Made by a program: the position numbers and the translations under genes. Shown here piece after piece: positions 17,659-25,745 of a stretch of 64,000 bases of DNA. The notes below the pieces were generated by a model. That model did no database searches. It saw only the letters and a program-made list of their open reading frames with translations, and was not told where the DNA came from. Position 1 is the first letter of the stretch, and each line of letters starts with the position of its first letter. This DNA is from JBHJGM01 sp050331815 (GTDB lineage: Bacteria; Verrucomicrobiota; Verrucomicrobiia; Opitutales; JBHJGM01). The stretch covers positions 57,717 to 121,716 of the forward strand of contig JBHJGM010000005.1 of NCBI GenBank assembly GCA_050331815.1, read 5' to 3'.

Positions 17659-18540
17659 ATGCACCTCACCCCTTCCCGCCAATTTTTAAAAGCGGCCGCG
17701 CTGTTCTTGGGTTTAGCCGCGACCTCCACCCTGCAGGCGCAGATCAATTTTTCCTCGGGCTTCGACGCTCCTGATCCGTCGCTCTTTCCCCAGCTCAATG
17801 GCGGCGTGGTCACGCTGATGGCCGCTGAGGGGCAAACCTTTGCCAGCTTTACGTTTCCGGGCGTTGCGCCCTTTGAGTCGGCGCAGCTCAACTTTGGGCC
17901 GCTCTCGACGCAGTTGGACTTCACCGCCACGCTCGATGTGCGCAACTTCGCTGGCGGCGGCGTTAATGGCGACTTCGTGGACGTGGGCCTGAACGCCGTC
18001 CTTTTCCGCCCGGGGGCTGTTTCGCCCGGCACGCCGACCTCCGCGCAGTTTTCCAGCCTGCTGGCGCGCTCGACCATCGCCGGCAACCAGGTTGTGACGA
18101 ATCTCATCACCGATTACGGCGATACGGATACCCCGCTGAGTTCTGGTCTGGAAAATCTGATCATCGGCGGCAGTGGCGACGAAAACCAGACCACCACTGT
18201 CGGGATTCGCTACGACGCCTCGGCCCAAACGATTACGGCCCTGGGCATTTACCAATCCCAGCCGGGCGCGCCGGTCTTTAACGAGTTTGGCACCATCGAC
18301 CTCGGCTTGACCGGCGAAGATCTGCAAATCACCGACGAGGACGAGTGGTTCATCACTGTGACGGCCTTCCAGTCTGGCGGCATCGCCGTGCCCGAGGGCG
18401 ACATGGCCGACTTCGATTCCTTTCTCGTCACCGCCGATAACTTTTCCGTCGTGCAGGACGTTCCCGAGCCGACCACCTTTGTGCTGATTTTCGGTGTCGC
18501 TTCGCTGGGGCTGGTCCAGCTCTGCCGCCGGCGTGCCTAA
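17659..18540 (+). CDS. PEP-CTERM sorting domain-containing extracellular protein
   Basis: The product is 293 aa. The ATG at 17659 is preferred to one at 17611 because it places the basic start MHLTPSRQFLK next to the hydrophobic core, with cleavage near LQAQ. The body is a single beta-sandwich-like domain with many acidic and small residues; no enzyme motif is seen. The C-terminal signal is VPEPTTFVLIFGVASLGLVQ followed by LCRRRA, complete with the PEP box, the hydrophobic helix and the basic tail. It would be cut by the exosortase encoded at 38082. The next gene is 176 bases downstream on the same strand but functionally unrelated. Confidence 0.86.
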   Translation: MHLTPSRQFLKAAALFLGLAATSTLQAQINFSSGFDAPDPSLFPQLNGGVVTLMAAEGQTFASFTFPGVAPFESAQLNFGPLSTQLDFTATLDVRNFAGGGVNGDFVDVGLNAVLFRPGAVSPGTPTSAQFSSLLARSTIAGNQVVTNLITDYGDTDTPLSSGLENLIIGGSGDENQTTTVGIRYDASAQTITALGIYQSQPGAPVFNEFGTIDLGLTGEDLQITDEDEWFITVTAFQSGGIAVPEGDMADFDSFLVTADNFSVVQDVPEPTTFVLIFGVASLGLVQLCRRRA

Positions 18541-18716
18541 GCGCGGGTGAGCCCAGACTCCAGCTGCTGCAATTTTAGCAGGCCGCCCGCAGCTGCGGCT
18601 GAATCAGTTTTGAGCGCCTGGGTTGCTGCCTGGCGGCGAAAAAAAACTGGTGCGACGCATTTCCAAGCGGAATCGCGTTGCTCTGGGCCTGAGCACCTCT
18701 ACAGCCTGTCGGTCCT

Positions 18717-20369
18717 ATGGCACAGGAAAAGCACCTCAAGGCGGATGTCGCGATCATTGGCGGAGGCACCGGCGGTGTCGCCGCGGCACAAGCCGCGCTC
18801 GCAATGGGCCGCACGGTTGTGATGACCGAGCCCACTAAGTGGATCGGCGGGCAACTCACCCAGCAGGCCGTCCCGCCCGACGAAAACCCCTCCATCGAAA
18901 CCTACGGGGCCACACGCCGCTACCGCGAGTACCGGCGCAAGGTGCGAGAGTTTTATTTAGAGCATTACCCGGTGGCCGACCATGTGCGTCAGCACTTCCG
19001 CGACGGCTACCCGAGCCTGAACCACCACCACTGGCACTGTTCGGTGGAATTCAACCCCGGCGGCGGAAATGTCAGCGCGCTGTGCCACGAGTTTCGAATT
19101 GGCCTGGCCGTACTGGAGGCCTCGCTGATGCCGCACGCGGCGGCGGGGCGTCTGCGCATTCTCCTGCACAACGAGCCGGTCGATGCCGAAGTCGATGGCG
19201 ACCGCGTGAAGAGCGTGCGTGTCCGAAATTTGCAGACGGGCGAGGAAACCGTTATCGAGGCCCCCTATTTCATCGACGCGACCGAACTTGGCGACCTGCT
19301 CCCGATGACCGGCACCGAGTACGTCGAGGGCTTTGAGTCCAAGGCGATGACCGGCGAGCCCTCCGCCAAAGACGAGTACCAGCCGCTGAACCAGCAGGCG
19401 GTCTCATGGTGTTTCGTTCTGGAGCGTACCCAGCAGCCCAGCGACGCCAACATCATCGACAAGCCCGAGCAGTATGACTTCTGGCGCGACTACGTACCCG
19501 ACATTCAGCCGCCCTGGCCCGGCAAGATGCTGGCCTTTCACAACACCTCGCCAATGACCCTCCAAGCGCGGCAGCAAAATTTACGCTGGGGCCTATGGAA
19601 TTTTCGCCGCGTCTGCAATCCGGAGAACTTTGCCGACAGCGAGACCCGCGCCGACCTCACCCTCGTCAACTGGCCCAACATCGACTACATCCTCGGCCCG
19701 CTCACCGGCGTCTCCGAAGAAGAAAAGCAGAAGCACCTCAAGGGCTGCGAGCAGCATTCGCTGAGTTTTCTCTACTGGTTGCAAACCGAGGCACCGCGCA
19801 CCGAAGACGAGGGCGGGGGTCACGGTTATCCCGAAATCCGGCTGCGCCCCGACATCACCGGCGATGGCCCCAATGGCCTCGCGCTGCATCCGTACATTCG
19901 CGAGTCACGCCGCATCCAGGCAGAGTTCACCGTGCTCGAACACCACGTGGACAAGAAAATCCGCGGCGACAAAGGTGCGGAGCCTTATCACGACTCCGTC
20001 GGCATCGGCCATTACAACATCGACCTGCACCCCTCCACCGGCGGCGATAATTACATCGACGTGTGGTGCTGCCCGCACCAGTTGCCGCTCGGTGCGCTCA
20101 TCCCCAAGCGCATGGAAAACCTGCTGGCCGGGTGTAAAAATCTGGGCGTCACCCACATCACTAACGGAGCCTACCGCCTGCACCCGGTGGAGTGGAACAT
20201 CGGCGAATCTGCCGGCATTCTAGCCGCTCACTGTATCGAGCACGGGCTCGCGCCGCGCCAGGTCCGCAACGACACCGATAAGCTGGCCGACTTCCAGAAG
20301 CTCATCAACCAGCACGGCATCTACACCCAGTGGCCTCGGGTCTTCAGCGAACGTCCCACCATGCAGTAA
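18717..20369 (+). CDS. FAD-dependent oxidoreductase (FAD_oxidored family)
   Basis: The product is 550 aa with an ATG at 18717. The N-terminal Rossmann motif DVAIIGGGTGGVAAAQAA binds the ADP part of FAD; the GGQLTQQ segment after it is characteristic of this family, common in polysaccharide- and sugar-degrading Verrucomicrobiota and Planctomycetota. A second FAD contact is likely at YFIDATELGDLLP, and the C-terminal NGAYRLHPVEWNIGESAG closes the FAD site. No signal peptide is seen, so it is probably cytoplasmic. The substrate is unknown. The sulfatase at 22242 is two genes further on, but I see no direct pathway link. Confidence 0.82.
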   Translation: MAQEKHLKADVAIIGGGTGGVAAAQAALAMGRTVVMTEPTKWIGGQLTQQAVPPDENPSIETYGATRRYREYRRKVREFYLEHYPVADHVRQHFRDGYPSLNHHHWHCSVEFNPGGGNVSALCHEFRIGLAVLEASLMPHAAAGRLRILLHNEPVDAEVDGDRVKSVRVRNLQTGEETVIEAPYFIDATELGDLLPMTGTEYVEGFESKAMTGEPSAKDEYQPLNQQAVSWCFVLERTQQPSDANIIDKPEQYDFWRDYVPDIQPPWPGKMLAFHNTSPMTLQARQQNLRWGLWNFRRVCNPENFADSETRADLTLVNWPNIDYILGPLTGVSEEEKQKHLKGCEQHSLSFLYWLQTEAPRTEDEGGGHGYPEIRLRPDITGDGPNGLALHPYIRESRRIQAEFTVLEHHVDKKIRGDKGAEPYHDSVGIGHYNIDLHPSTGGDNYIDVWCCPHQLPLGALIPKRMENLLAGCKNLGVTHITNGAYRLHPVEWNIGESAGILAAHCIEHGLAPRQVRNDTDKLADFQKLINQHGIYTQWPRVFSERPTMQ

Positions 20370-20604
20370 GGCTGGGCTTTCAGAATCCGCTGGAAGGCAT
20401 TTAACCGTAAAGGCGGAGTTTGGCGATGAGTTGAAATCAAGGCCTCATTGAAAAAGTTTGTACTGAAAGATCAGACGCGAATATCGCTTTTGCAGATCTT
20501 CTGTAGTGGCTGCAGCAGCTGGGCTTTTCGCATCGGCAGAAAGGTAGCCACAACGTTTTCTCGACGTCCGCGGTGTGGACGTGCGCATCAATCTGTAACC
20601 CTGG
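20370..20604. other. Convergent intergenic gap without a gene
   Basis: The gap separates convergent genes. The only structure seen is a hairpin ACGTCC-(7)-ACGTCC complement near 20565-20584 without a T-run. No coding sequence or RNA gene was recognised. Confidence 0.4.
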
Positions 20605-21303
20605 CTAGCCTTGCGGCACACGCAGTGGCTCGCCCGACTGCGCCACGGTCAGGCCCAGGATGTAGGGCACGGCGTGGCGAGCCCATGCTTCAGGGGATTC
20701 GTTTTCACCCGCGCGCTCGCTGCCGTAGTGCGACTGCAGCATCTCGGTGTTAATCACGCCCGGCGCCAGGGCAATAGCGCCGAGTCCTTCGGGCAGTTCC
20801 GCCGTCAGCGATTGGGTGATGGCTTCGACCGCGAACTTCGAGGCGCAGTACGGCGCGATTTGCGGGTAGCCCTGTCGGCCCGCTCCCGAACTCATGTTCA
20901 CGATCAGCCCCGTACCGCGCGCGATCATCGCTGGCACAAAGGCGTTGAGCACGTTGACGATCCCCAGCACGTTGACCTCCAACACGTGCCGGTAGTCGTC
21001 GACGGGAATTTCCCAGCTGGGCGCGTGGTCGTTGATCACCCCGGCGTTGTTGATGAGCAGGTCCGGCGCGCCGAATTGGTTCACGACCGACACAGCCCAG
21101 CCAGCCACCGCGTCGGGCTGGGTGACGTCTACCGCAGCAAACGCCTCGGGCGGACCGGGTTCGCGTTGCAGTGCTTCAACCGTTTCCGCCGTGCGCCCGC
21201 AACCGGCTACGGTATGGCCATGCGCGGCCATCGAGAGCGCCATCACCCGGCCCAGGCCACGGGTCGCTCCGGTGATGACGATGGTACGTTTGTCTTCGCT
21301 CAT
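20605..21303 (-). CDS. Short-chain dehydrogenase/reductase (SDR)
   Basis: The product is 232 aa with an ATG at 21303. It is a classical SDR: cofactor motif TGATRGLG at about residues 12-19, structural motif NNAG in LLINNAGVIND, catalytic Ser in NMSSGAGRQG and YCASK carrying the Tyr-x-x-x-Lys pair. Arg in GCGRTAE after the second beta strand suggests a preference for NADP(H). These cytoplasmic enzymes oxidise alcohols or reduce carbonyls; the substrate cannot be read here. It is divergent from the PhnP-like hydrolase gene, with 125 bases between the starts. Confidence 0.9.
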   Translation of the reverse strand: MSEDKRTIVITGATRGLGRVMALSMAAHGHTVAGCGRTAETVEALQREPGPPEAFAAVDVTQPDAVAGWAVSVVNQFGAPDLLINNAGVINDHAPSWEIPVDDYRHVLEVNVLGIVNVLNAFVPAMIARGTGLIVNMSSGAGRQGYPQIAPYCASKFAVEAITQSLTAELPEGLGAIALAPGVINTEMLQSHYGSERAGENESPEAWARHAVPYILGLTVAQSGEPLRVPQG

Positions 21304-21428
21304 CGACGCAGTCTCGGCTAGGGCCCGGACGGGCGCAAACGCGTTTGTCGGCAGCTGTCACAGAGCTGTTGCAGGTGCCACCGACAAAAGCCTTGCGGCG
21401 TGGCGACATCGGCAAAGCATTCACCGGC

Positions 21429-22211
21429 ATGGAGGTGATTTTTCTGGGCACGGGCACGTCGCAGGGCGTACCCATCATCGCGCATCCAGAAGACATCGGC
21501 CCTGACCTGGCCAACCCCAAAAACTGGCGCACACGCAGCAGCATCCATGTGGTCATGGGCGGTCACCACATCCAGGTCGACGCGGGGCCGGAGTTTCGCC
21601 TGCAGTGCATCCACAACGACATCCGGCAGGTCGACACCTTCATCCTCACTCACGGGCACGCCGACCACATCCTTGGCATGGATGATCTGCGTCGGTTCAA
21701 CGACCTGCGCGAGGGGCGGGCGCTGCCGGTTTACAGCACCGCGCACGGCATCGAGCGTGTGCGCACCATCTTTCCCTACGCTATCGGCGAGCGACCCGTC
21801 GTGCGGGGCTACGCGGCCTTTTTACCGCAGGTGATGCCTGAGGTGCTCGAACTGCCGGGTGGAGTGGTGCGCGCCTTTCTGCTGCCGCACGGGCGCATCG
21901 AGACGCTCGGGCTGGTCTTTGAGGAGGCCGGCACCGGCAAGCGCTTTGCCTATTTCAACGACTGCAAGGATGTGGTGCCCGAGGCGCGGGAGTGCGCGCG
22001 TGGGGTGGAGGCGGTCGCGCTGGATGCCCTACGTTTTCGTGAACACGGCTCGCACATGTCCATTGAGGAAGCGCTCGCGGTAGCGAAGGACCTGCAACCG
22101 GCCCAAAGTTATTTCACCCACATGACTTTCGAGATCGATTTCGACGCCTTCAGCCCGCAACTGCCTGCGTACGTTTCGCTGGCCTACGATGGCCTGCGCT
22201 TGCAGCTGTAA
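21429..22211 (+). CDS. MBL-fold metallo-hydrolase (PhnP-like)
   Basis: The product is 260 aa. The ATG at 21429 is chosen because MEVIFLGTGTSQGVP is the usual start of PhnP-like phosphodiesterases; the open frame from 21345 has no family support. The metal-binding motif is THGHADHILGMDDLR, with further ligands in LLPHGRIET, YFNDCKD and the C-terminal THMTFEID. This family cleaves cyclic phosphodiesters or acts as a tRNase-Z-like hydrolase. No phn genes are nearby, so a C-P lyase role is not supported. The sulfatase gene follows 30 bases downstream and may be co-transcribed. Confidence 0.88.
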   Translation: MEVIFLGTGTSQGVPIIAHPEDIGPDLANPKNWRTRSSIHVVMGGHHIQVDAGPEFRLQCIHNDIRQVDTFILTHGHADHILGMDDLRRFNDLREGRALPVYSTAHGIERVRTIFPYAIGERPVVRGYAAFLPQVMPEVLELPGGVVRAFLLPHGRIETLGLVFEEAGTGKRFAYFNDCKDVVPEARECARGVEAVALDALRFREHGSHMSIEEALAVAKDLQPAQSYFTHMTFEIDFDAFSPQLPAYVSLAYDGLRLQL

Positions 22212-22241
22212 CTGTTTTTTGGATACACCTTGGTCACCCCC

Positions 22242-23618
22242 ATGAAAAAGAAGAACCTGCTTTTTGTTTTTGGCGACCAGTGGCGGTACAACGCCGTGGG
22301 CTACACGGGGAATGCCGACGTGCGTACACCGCATCTGGACGTGCTGCGGGCCGAGTCCATCGACCTGCCGCTGGCGGTTTCGGGCTGCCCGGTTTGCACG
22401 CCCGCGCGGGCCAGCCTCTTAACCGGTTTACGCCCGCTCAAGCACGGGCTCTTTTTGAACGATGCCCCGCTGGACCCCGCGCTGCCCTCCGTGGGCAAGC
22501 ACCTCCAGGCCGCCGGCTACGCGACCGGCTGGATCGGCAAATGGCACGTGAACGCGGGCGGACGCAGCGCCTACATTTCCCCGGAGCGCCGGCACGGCTT
22601 TGAGCATTTTCAGGCGCTGGAGTGCACGCACGACTACAACGACTCCAGGTACTACTCAGGCGATGACCCCACGATCCGAACCTGGCCGGATTACGATGCG
22701 TTTTCTCAGACCGGGGCTGCCATCGACTACATGCAGACGCAGGCCACCAGCGATACGCCGTTTGCGCTGTTTCTCTCCTGGGGCCCGCCGCACAGTCCTT
22801 ACCAAACCGCCCCGGAAACCTTTCGCAAAAGCTACGACGGCTGCACCCTGACCGTGCCGCCCAACGTGCCCGACGAAGGCGATTACCGTCAGCAGGCGGC
22901 GGAAAACCTCGCCGGGTATTACGCGCATTGCACCGCACTGGATGCATGCATGGGCCGCTTGCTGGAGTACCTGCGCACCAGCGGGCAACTCGAAAACACC
23001 TGGATTGTGTTCACCAGCGACCATGGCGACCTGATCGGCGCGCATGGCCTGTACGACAAGCAGGGCCCCTGGGATGAATCGTTGCGCGTGCCCTGCCTGC
23101 TGCGGGTGCCCGCTGCGTCGGAACACCTTCGCGGGACGACCTCGAACCTGCTGCATGATTTCGTCGACTGGTTCCCGACCCTCTGCGGCTTGCTTGAACT
23201 GGATTTGCCCGCTGACGTACAGGGCCGCGACCACAGCCGCCATTTGCTCGAGGGCACGCTGCCCACGCCCAACGATGCGCTCTACGCCTGTTATCACGCG
23301 TTCGGCAACTGGGCCAAGCAATCCGGCGCAGTACCGGCGTTGTTTCGGGCGCGCGACGCCCGCGGTTTGCGCACCGAGCGCCACACCTACGTCGAGGATC
23401 TGAACGGCCCTTGGCTGCTTTACGACAACACACCCAACCCTTTTCAGCAGATCAACTTGGTCAACGATCCGGCCCTTGCCGACTTCCAGGCGAGCCTCGC
23501 CGCCAGACTCCGCGAGCGCCTGCGTGAGAACGCGGATGACTTCCGATCGGGCCTGGAGTACGTGCAGCAGTGGGGCTACGCGGTCGATGCGTCCGGCACC
23601 ATCCCGTTCCAGTGGTGA
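22242..23618 (+). CDS. Sulfatase (formylglycine-dependent, type I)
   Basis: The product is 458 aa from the ATG at 22242 (a TTG four codons upstream is less likely). The signature CTPARASLLTG contains Cys52, which a formylglycine-generating enzyme would oxidise to the catalytic aldehyde. Metal-binding residues are visible in FGDQWRYN (first Asp) and TSDHGDLIGAHGLYDK (Asp-His pair). Other conserved pieces are GYATGWIGKWHVN and WGPPHSPY. There is no clear signal peptide, so it may act in the cytoplasm, unlike many polysaccharide sulfatases. Likely substrates are sulfated glycans. The maturing enzyme (FGE) is not in the window. Confidence 0.93.
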   Translation: MKKKNLLFVFGDQWRYNAVGYTGNADVRTPHLDVLRAESIDLPLAVSGCPVCTPARASLLTGLRPLKHGLFLNDAPLDPALPSVGKHLQAAGYATGWIGKWHVNAGGRSAYISPERRHGFEHFQALECTHDYNDSRYYSGDDPTIRTWPDYDAFSQTGAAIDYMQTQATSDTPFALFLSWGPPHSPYQTAPETFRKSYDGCTLTVPPNVPDEGDYRQQAAENLAGYYAHCTALDACMGRLLEYLRTSGQLENTWIVFTSDHGDLIGAHGLYDKQGPWDESLRVPCLLRVPAASEHLRGTTSNLLHDFVDWFPTLCGLLELDLPADVQGRDHSRHLLEGTLPTPNDALYACYHAFGNWAKQSGAVPALFRARDARGLRTERHTYVEDLNGPWLLYDNTPNPFQQINLVNDPALADFQASLAARLRERLRENADDFRSGLEYVQQWGYAVDASGTIPFQW

Positions 23619-23620
23619 AA

Positions 23621-23656
23621 CAAAAAGGCGTATCGAAATGCTCGATACGCCTTTTG
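23621..23656. terminator. Bidirectional terminator between convergent genes
   Basis: AAAAGGCGTATCGA (23623-23636) pairs perfectly with TCGATACGCCTTTT (23642-23655), a 14-bp stem with a 5-base loop. The A-run before and T-run after let it serve the sulfatase gene and the leftward MscS gene. Confidence 0.88.
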
Positions 23657-23675
23657 ATAAAAGTGACCGCTACGC

Positions 23676-24485
23676 TCACTCCTCTTTGATGAGGTGCACG
23701 TCGCGCTGCGGGAAGGGGATGCTCACGCCGGCTTCGTCGAGGGCGTCTTTAATCTGCACATGCAGCTCAAAAAAGATGTCCCAGTATTCCGCGGTCGGCA
23801 CCCAGGGGCGTACCCAGAAATCCAGCGAGCTGTCGCCAAAGTTGGCCAGCGCGACCACCGGGGCCGGATCTTTCATGACCTTTTCGTGATTTTCGAGGAC
23901 CTTCATCAGCACCTCTTTCACCTTGCGGATGTCCGACTCGTAGCCAACGCCGATCGTCAGGTCCATGCGCCGCGAATCGTGCGCGGTGAAGTTGGTCAGG
24001 TTGTCGCCCATCAGGTTCGAGTTGGGCACGTAAATCTTTTTGTTATCGGGGGTTTTGAGGATGGTCATGAGCAGCCCGATCTCCAGGACGATGCCCATCG
24101 TGCCCCCGCCGTCGATAAAGTCGCCCGTCTTAAATGGCTTGAAAAGAATCAGCAGGGTACCGGCGGCAAAGTTCGAGAGTGAGCCCTGCAAGGCAAAGCC
24201 GATGGCCAGACCAGCGGCAGCGATGACGGCGGCGAAGGAGGCGGTTTCAATCCCGACCTGCCCGAGCGCGGTGATCACCGCCAGCGCCACGACCAGACCC
24301 TGGACGATGTTGCCTAGAAAGCCGACCAGGACTTCCTCGATGCTGCGCTTGGTGAGGATTTTCTTGACGAGGCGTTTGGCAAATTTGGCAAGCCAGAGGC
24401 CAACGACAAGAATGATAATCGCCGCAGCGATATCAGTGACCCATCCGAGGATGTAGGGCCCGTTATTATCCCAGAATTCTTCCAT
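23676..24485 (-). CDS. mscS: Small-conductance mechanosensitive ion channel (MscS family)
   Basis: The product is 269 aa, close to E. coli MscS in length. There are three N-terminal transmembrane helices; the third is the Gly/Ala-rich pore helix AAVIAAAGLAIGFALQGSLS near residues 85-105, followed by LSNFAAGTLLILFKPFKTGD, the family signature. The cytoplasmic beta and alpha/beta cage follows (YVPNSNLMGDNLTNFT). The channel opens under membrane tension and releases solutes on hypo-osmotic shock. It is the last gene of a probable leftward cluster with the DUF481 and DsbD-like genes (84 bases after the DUF481 stop). Confidence 0.93.
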   Translation of the reverse strand: MEEFWDNNGPYILGWVTDIAAAIIILVVGLWLAKFAKRLVKKILTKRSIEEVLVGFLGNIVQGLVVALAVITALGQVGIETASFAAVIAAAGLAIGFALQGSLSNFAAGTLLILFKPFKTGDFIDGGGTMGIVLEIGLLMTILKTPDNKKIYVPNSNLMGDNLTNFTAHDSRRMDLTIGVGYESDIRKVKEVLMKVLENHEKVMKDPAPVVALANFGDSSLDFWVRPWVPTAEYWDIFFELHVQIKDALDEAGVSIPFPQRDVHLIKEE

Positions 24486-24569
24486 GACAGTCGTCTTTCT
24501 TTAAGTCTTCGTGAGTATGGGGGAGAAGATTGGTGCCGGATTGAAGCAGGGGGCGTACCTGCAACTAGG

Positions 24570-25622
24570 TCAGAATTTCCAAATGATCGATGCCGTGGTT
24601 TCGGTGTCTTCCTCATCGACCCCGGCACCCACCGAATTGTCGCGCTCGTAGTTGAAGCCCAGGCGTAGGGCCCACTGCTCGGTCAGGTCCGTTGTCAGGG
24701 AGACGTCAAACTCGAGCTCCCAGATGTCGGTGTCGGTCGGGTCGATGTAAAACTCGAAGAACTGCTCGAGCGTCAGGCGGTCGGGTACGATGATCCAGGT
24801 AAGGTTTTCGAGGAAGCTGACGTTCAGGAAAAAGCCGTCCTCGCCGGGCTGGTCGATGTATTCCACGCCCAGGCCCGGAATCACGTCGATGGTCAGGCGC
24901 TCACGCTTGACCGCGTGGTAGCCCAAACCGAGATTCTGCCGGATGTTCCAGCGGATCTCCTGGATGTCATCGGTGTCGTTGCTGGTCAGCGACTGCAAAA
25001 ACCAGCGTTCGCTCAACGAGCGGCGGTACTGCATCGAGACGTGCCATTCGTCCGTGGTGCGCTCCTGGTTTTCGCGGCCGTAATCGTAATCTGCCTTCCA
25101 AAGGAAGCTGTCCTTGTCGCTCTTTTCCCAGGAGATTTTGACCGCCACGTCGATGTCGGTTTCCTCGGTGTTGCCCGTTTCGCGCGACGCGCCAAAGGCA
25201 AACTCGCCGTCCCATTTCTCCGGGCTCTTGTAGCTGAAAATTGAATACCAGGGCTTGTCCTCCGCGGTGGCCTCGGCGGCGGGAGCCGCAGTGGTGGTGG
25301 TGTCCGCGGCCGCATCGGCTGAGATGCTCACGCCGTCCTCGGCGGGCAGATTCGCGCTGGCGTCAGAGCCCATCTCCGGAGCCGTTTGCACCGGGATGGC
25401 TGGCAGCACTTCCGGATTGGCCACCTGGGCGACATTCACCACCGCTTCGCCAAACACCGGCGAAACAATCAACACACGGTCCGCGTCCAGACGCCGCAGT
25501 TCGCCGGAAATCCGGTCACCGTTGGTCAGTTCAACCACTGCGCCGGAGGCCAGGTTGACCGCAATCAATAAAGGCAGGGCCCTGCTAAGCACGGCCCGAA
25601 GAGGGCAGGTTAGGAAAAACAT
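24570..25622 (-). CDS. DUF481 outer-membrane beta-barrel protein
   Basis: The product is 350 aa with a signal peptide (MFFLTCPLRAVLSRALPLLI, cut near LASGAVV). A short N-terminal beta motif follows (VELTNGDRISGELRRLDADR). After an Ala/Thr-rich linker (~residues 85-125) comes the DUF481 barrel: GEFAFGASRETGNTEETD, repeated alternating strands and a terminal ASIIWKF ending in phenylalanine, as expected for BAM substrates. The family was first linked to salt stress in proteobacteria; its molecular function is unknown. The gene sits between an MscS channel and a DsbD-like reductase, which fits an envelope stress or osmotic theme. Confidence 0.86.
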   Translation of the reverse strand: MFFLTCPLRAVLSRALPLLIAVNLASGAVVELTNGDRISGELRRLDADRVLIVSPVFGEAVVNVAQVANPEVLPAIPVQTAPEMGSDASANLPAEDGVSISADAAADTTTTAAPAAEATAEDKPWYSIFSYKSPEKWDGEFAFGASRETGNTEETDIDVAVKISWEKSDKDSFLWKADYDYGRENQERTTDEWHVSMQYRRSLSERWFLQSLTSNDTDDIQEIRWNIRQNLGLGYHAVKRERLTIDVIPGLGVEYIDQPGEDGFFLNVSFLENLTWIIVPDRLTLEQFFEFYIDPTDTDIWELEFDVSLTTDLTEQWALRLGFNYERDNSVGAGVDEEDTETTASIIWKF

Positions 25623-25745
25623 GGGGAGTCAACCGATAAGGGCGCACAGATGAACATCCCTCTCGATTGAATGGCAAGCGAGTTTTCCCCCAAGGTGATC
25701 AGACCACCCGGCGAGCCCTCCGCCTGAGAATTTTTTGATCGCGCG

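Noticed and set aside
20565..20584. ACGTCC/GGACGT hairpin as terminator of the SDR or oxidoreductase gene
   Set aside because: The stem has only six base pairs and no T-run on either strand.
21429..22211. Assignment of the MBL hydrolase as PhnP of a phosphonate C-P lyase pathway
   Set aside because: No phn genes are nearby and PhnP-like proteins occur widely outside this pathway, so only the family name is used.
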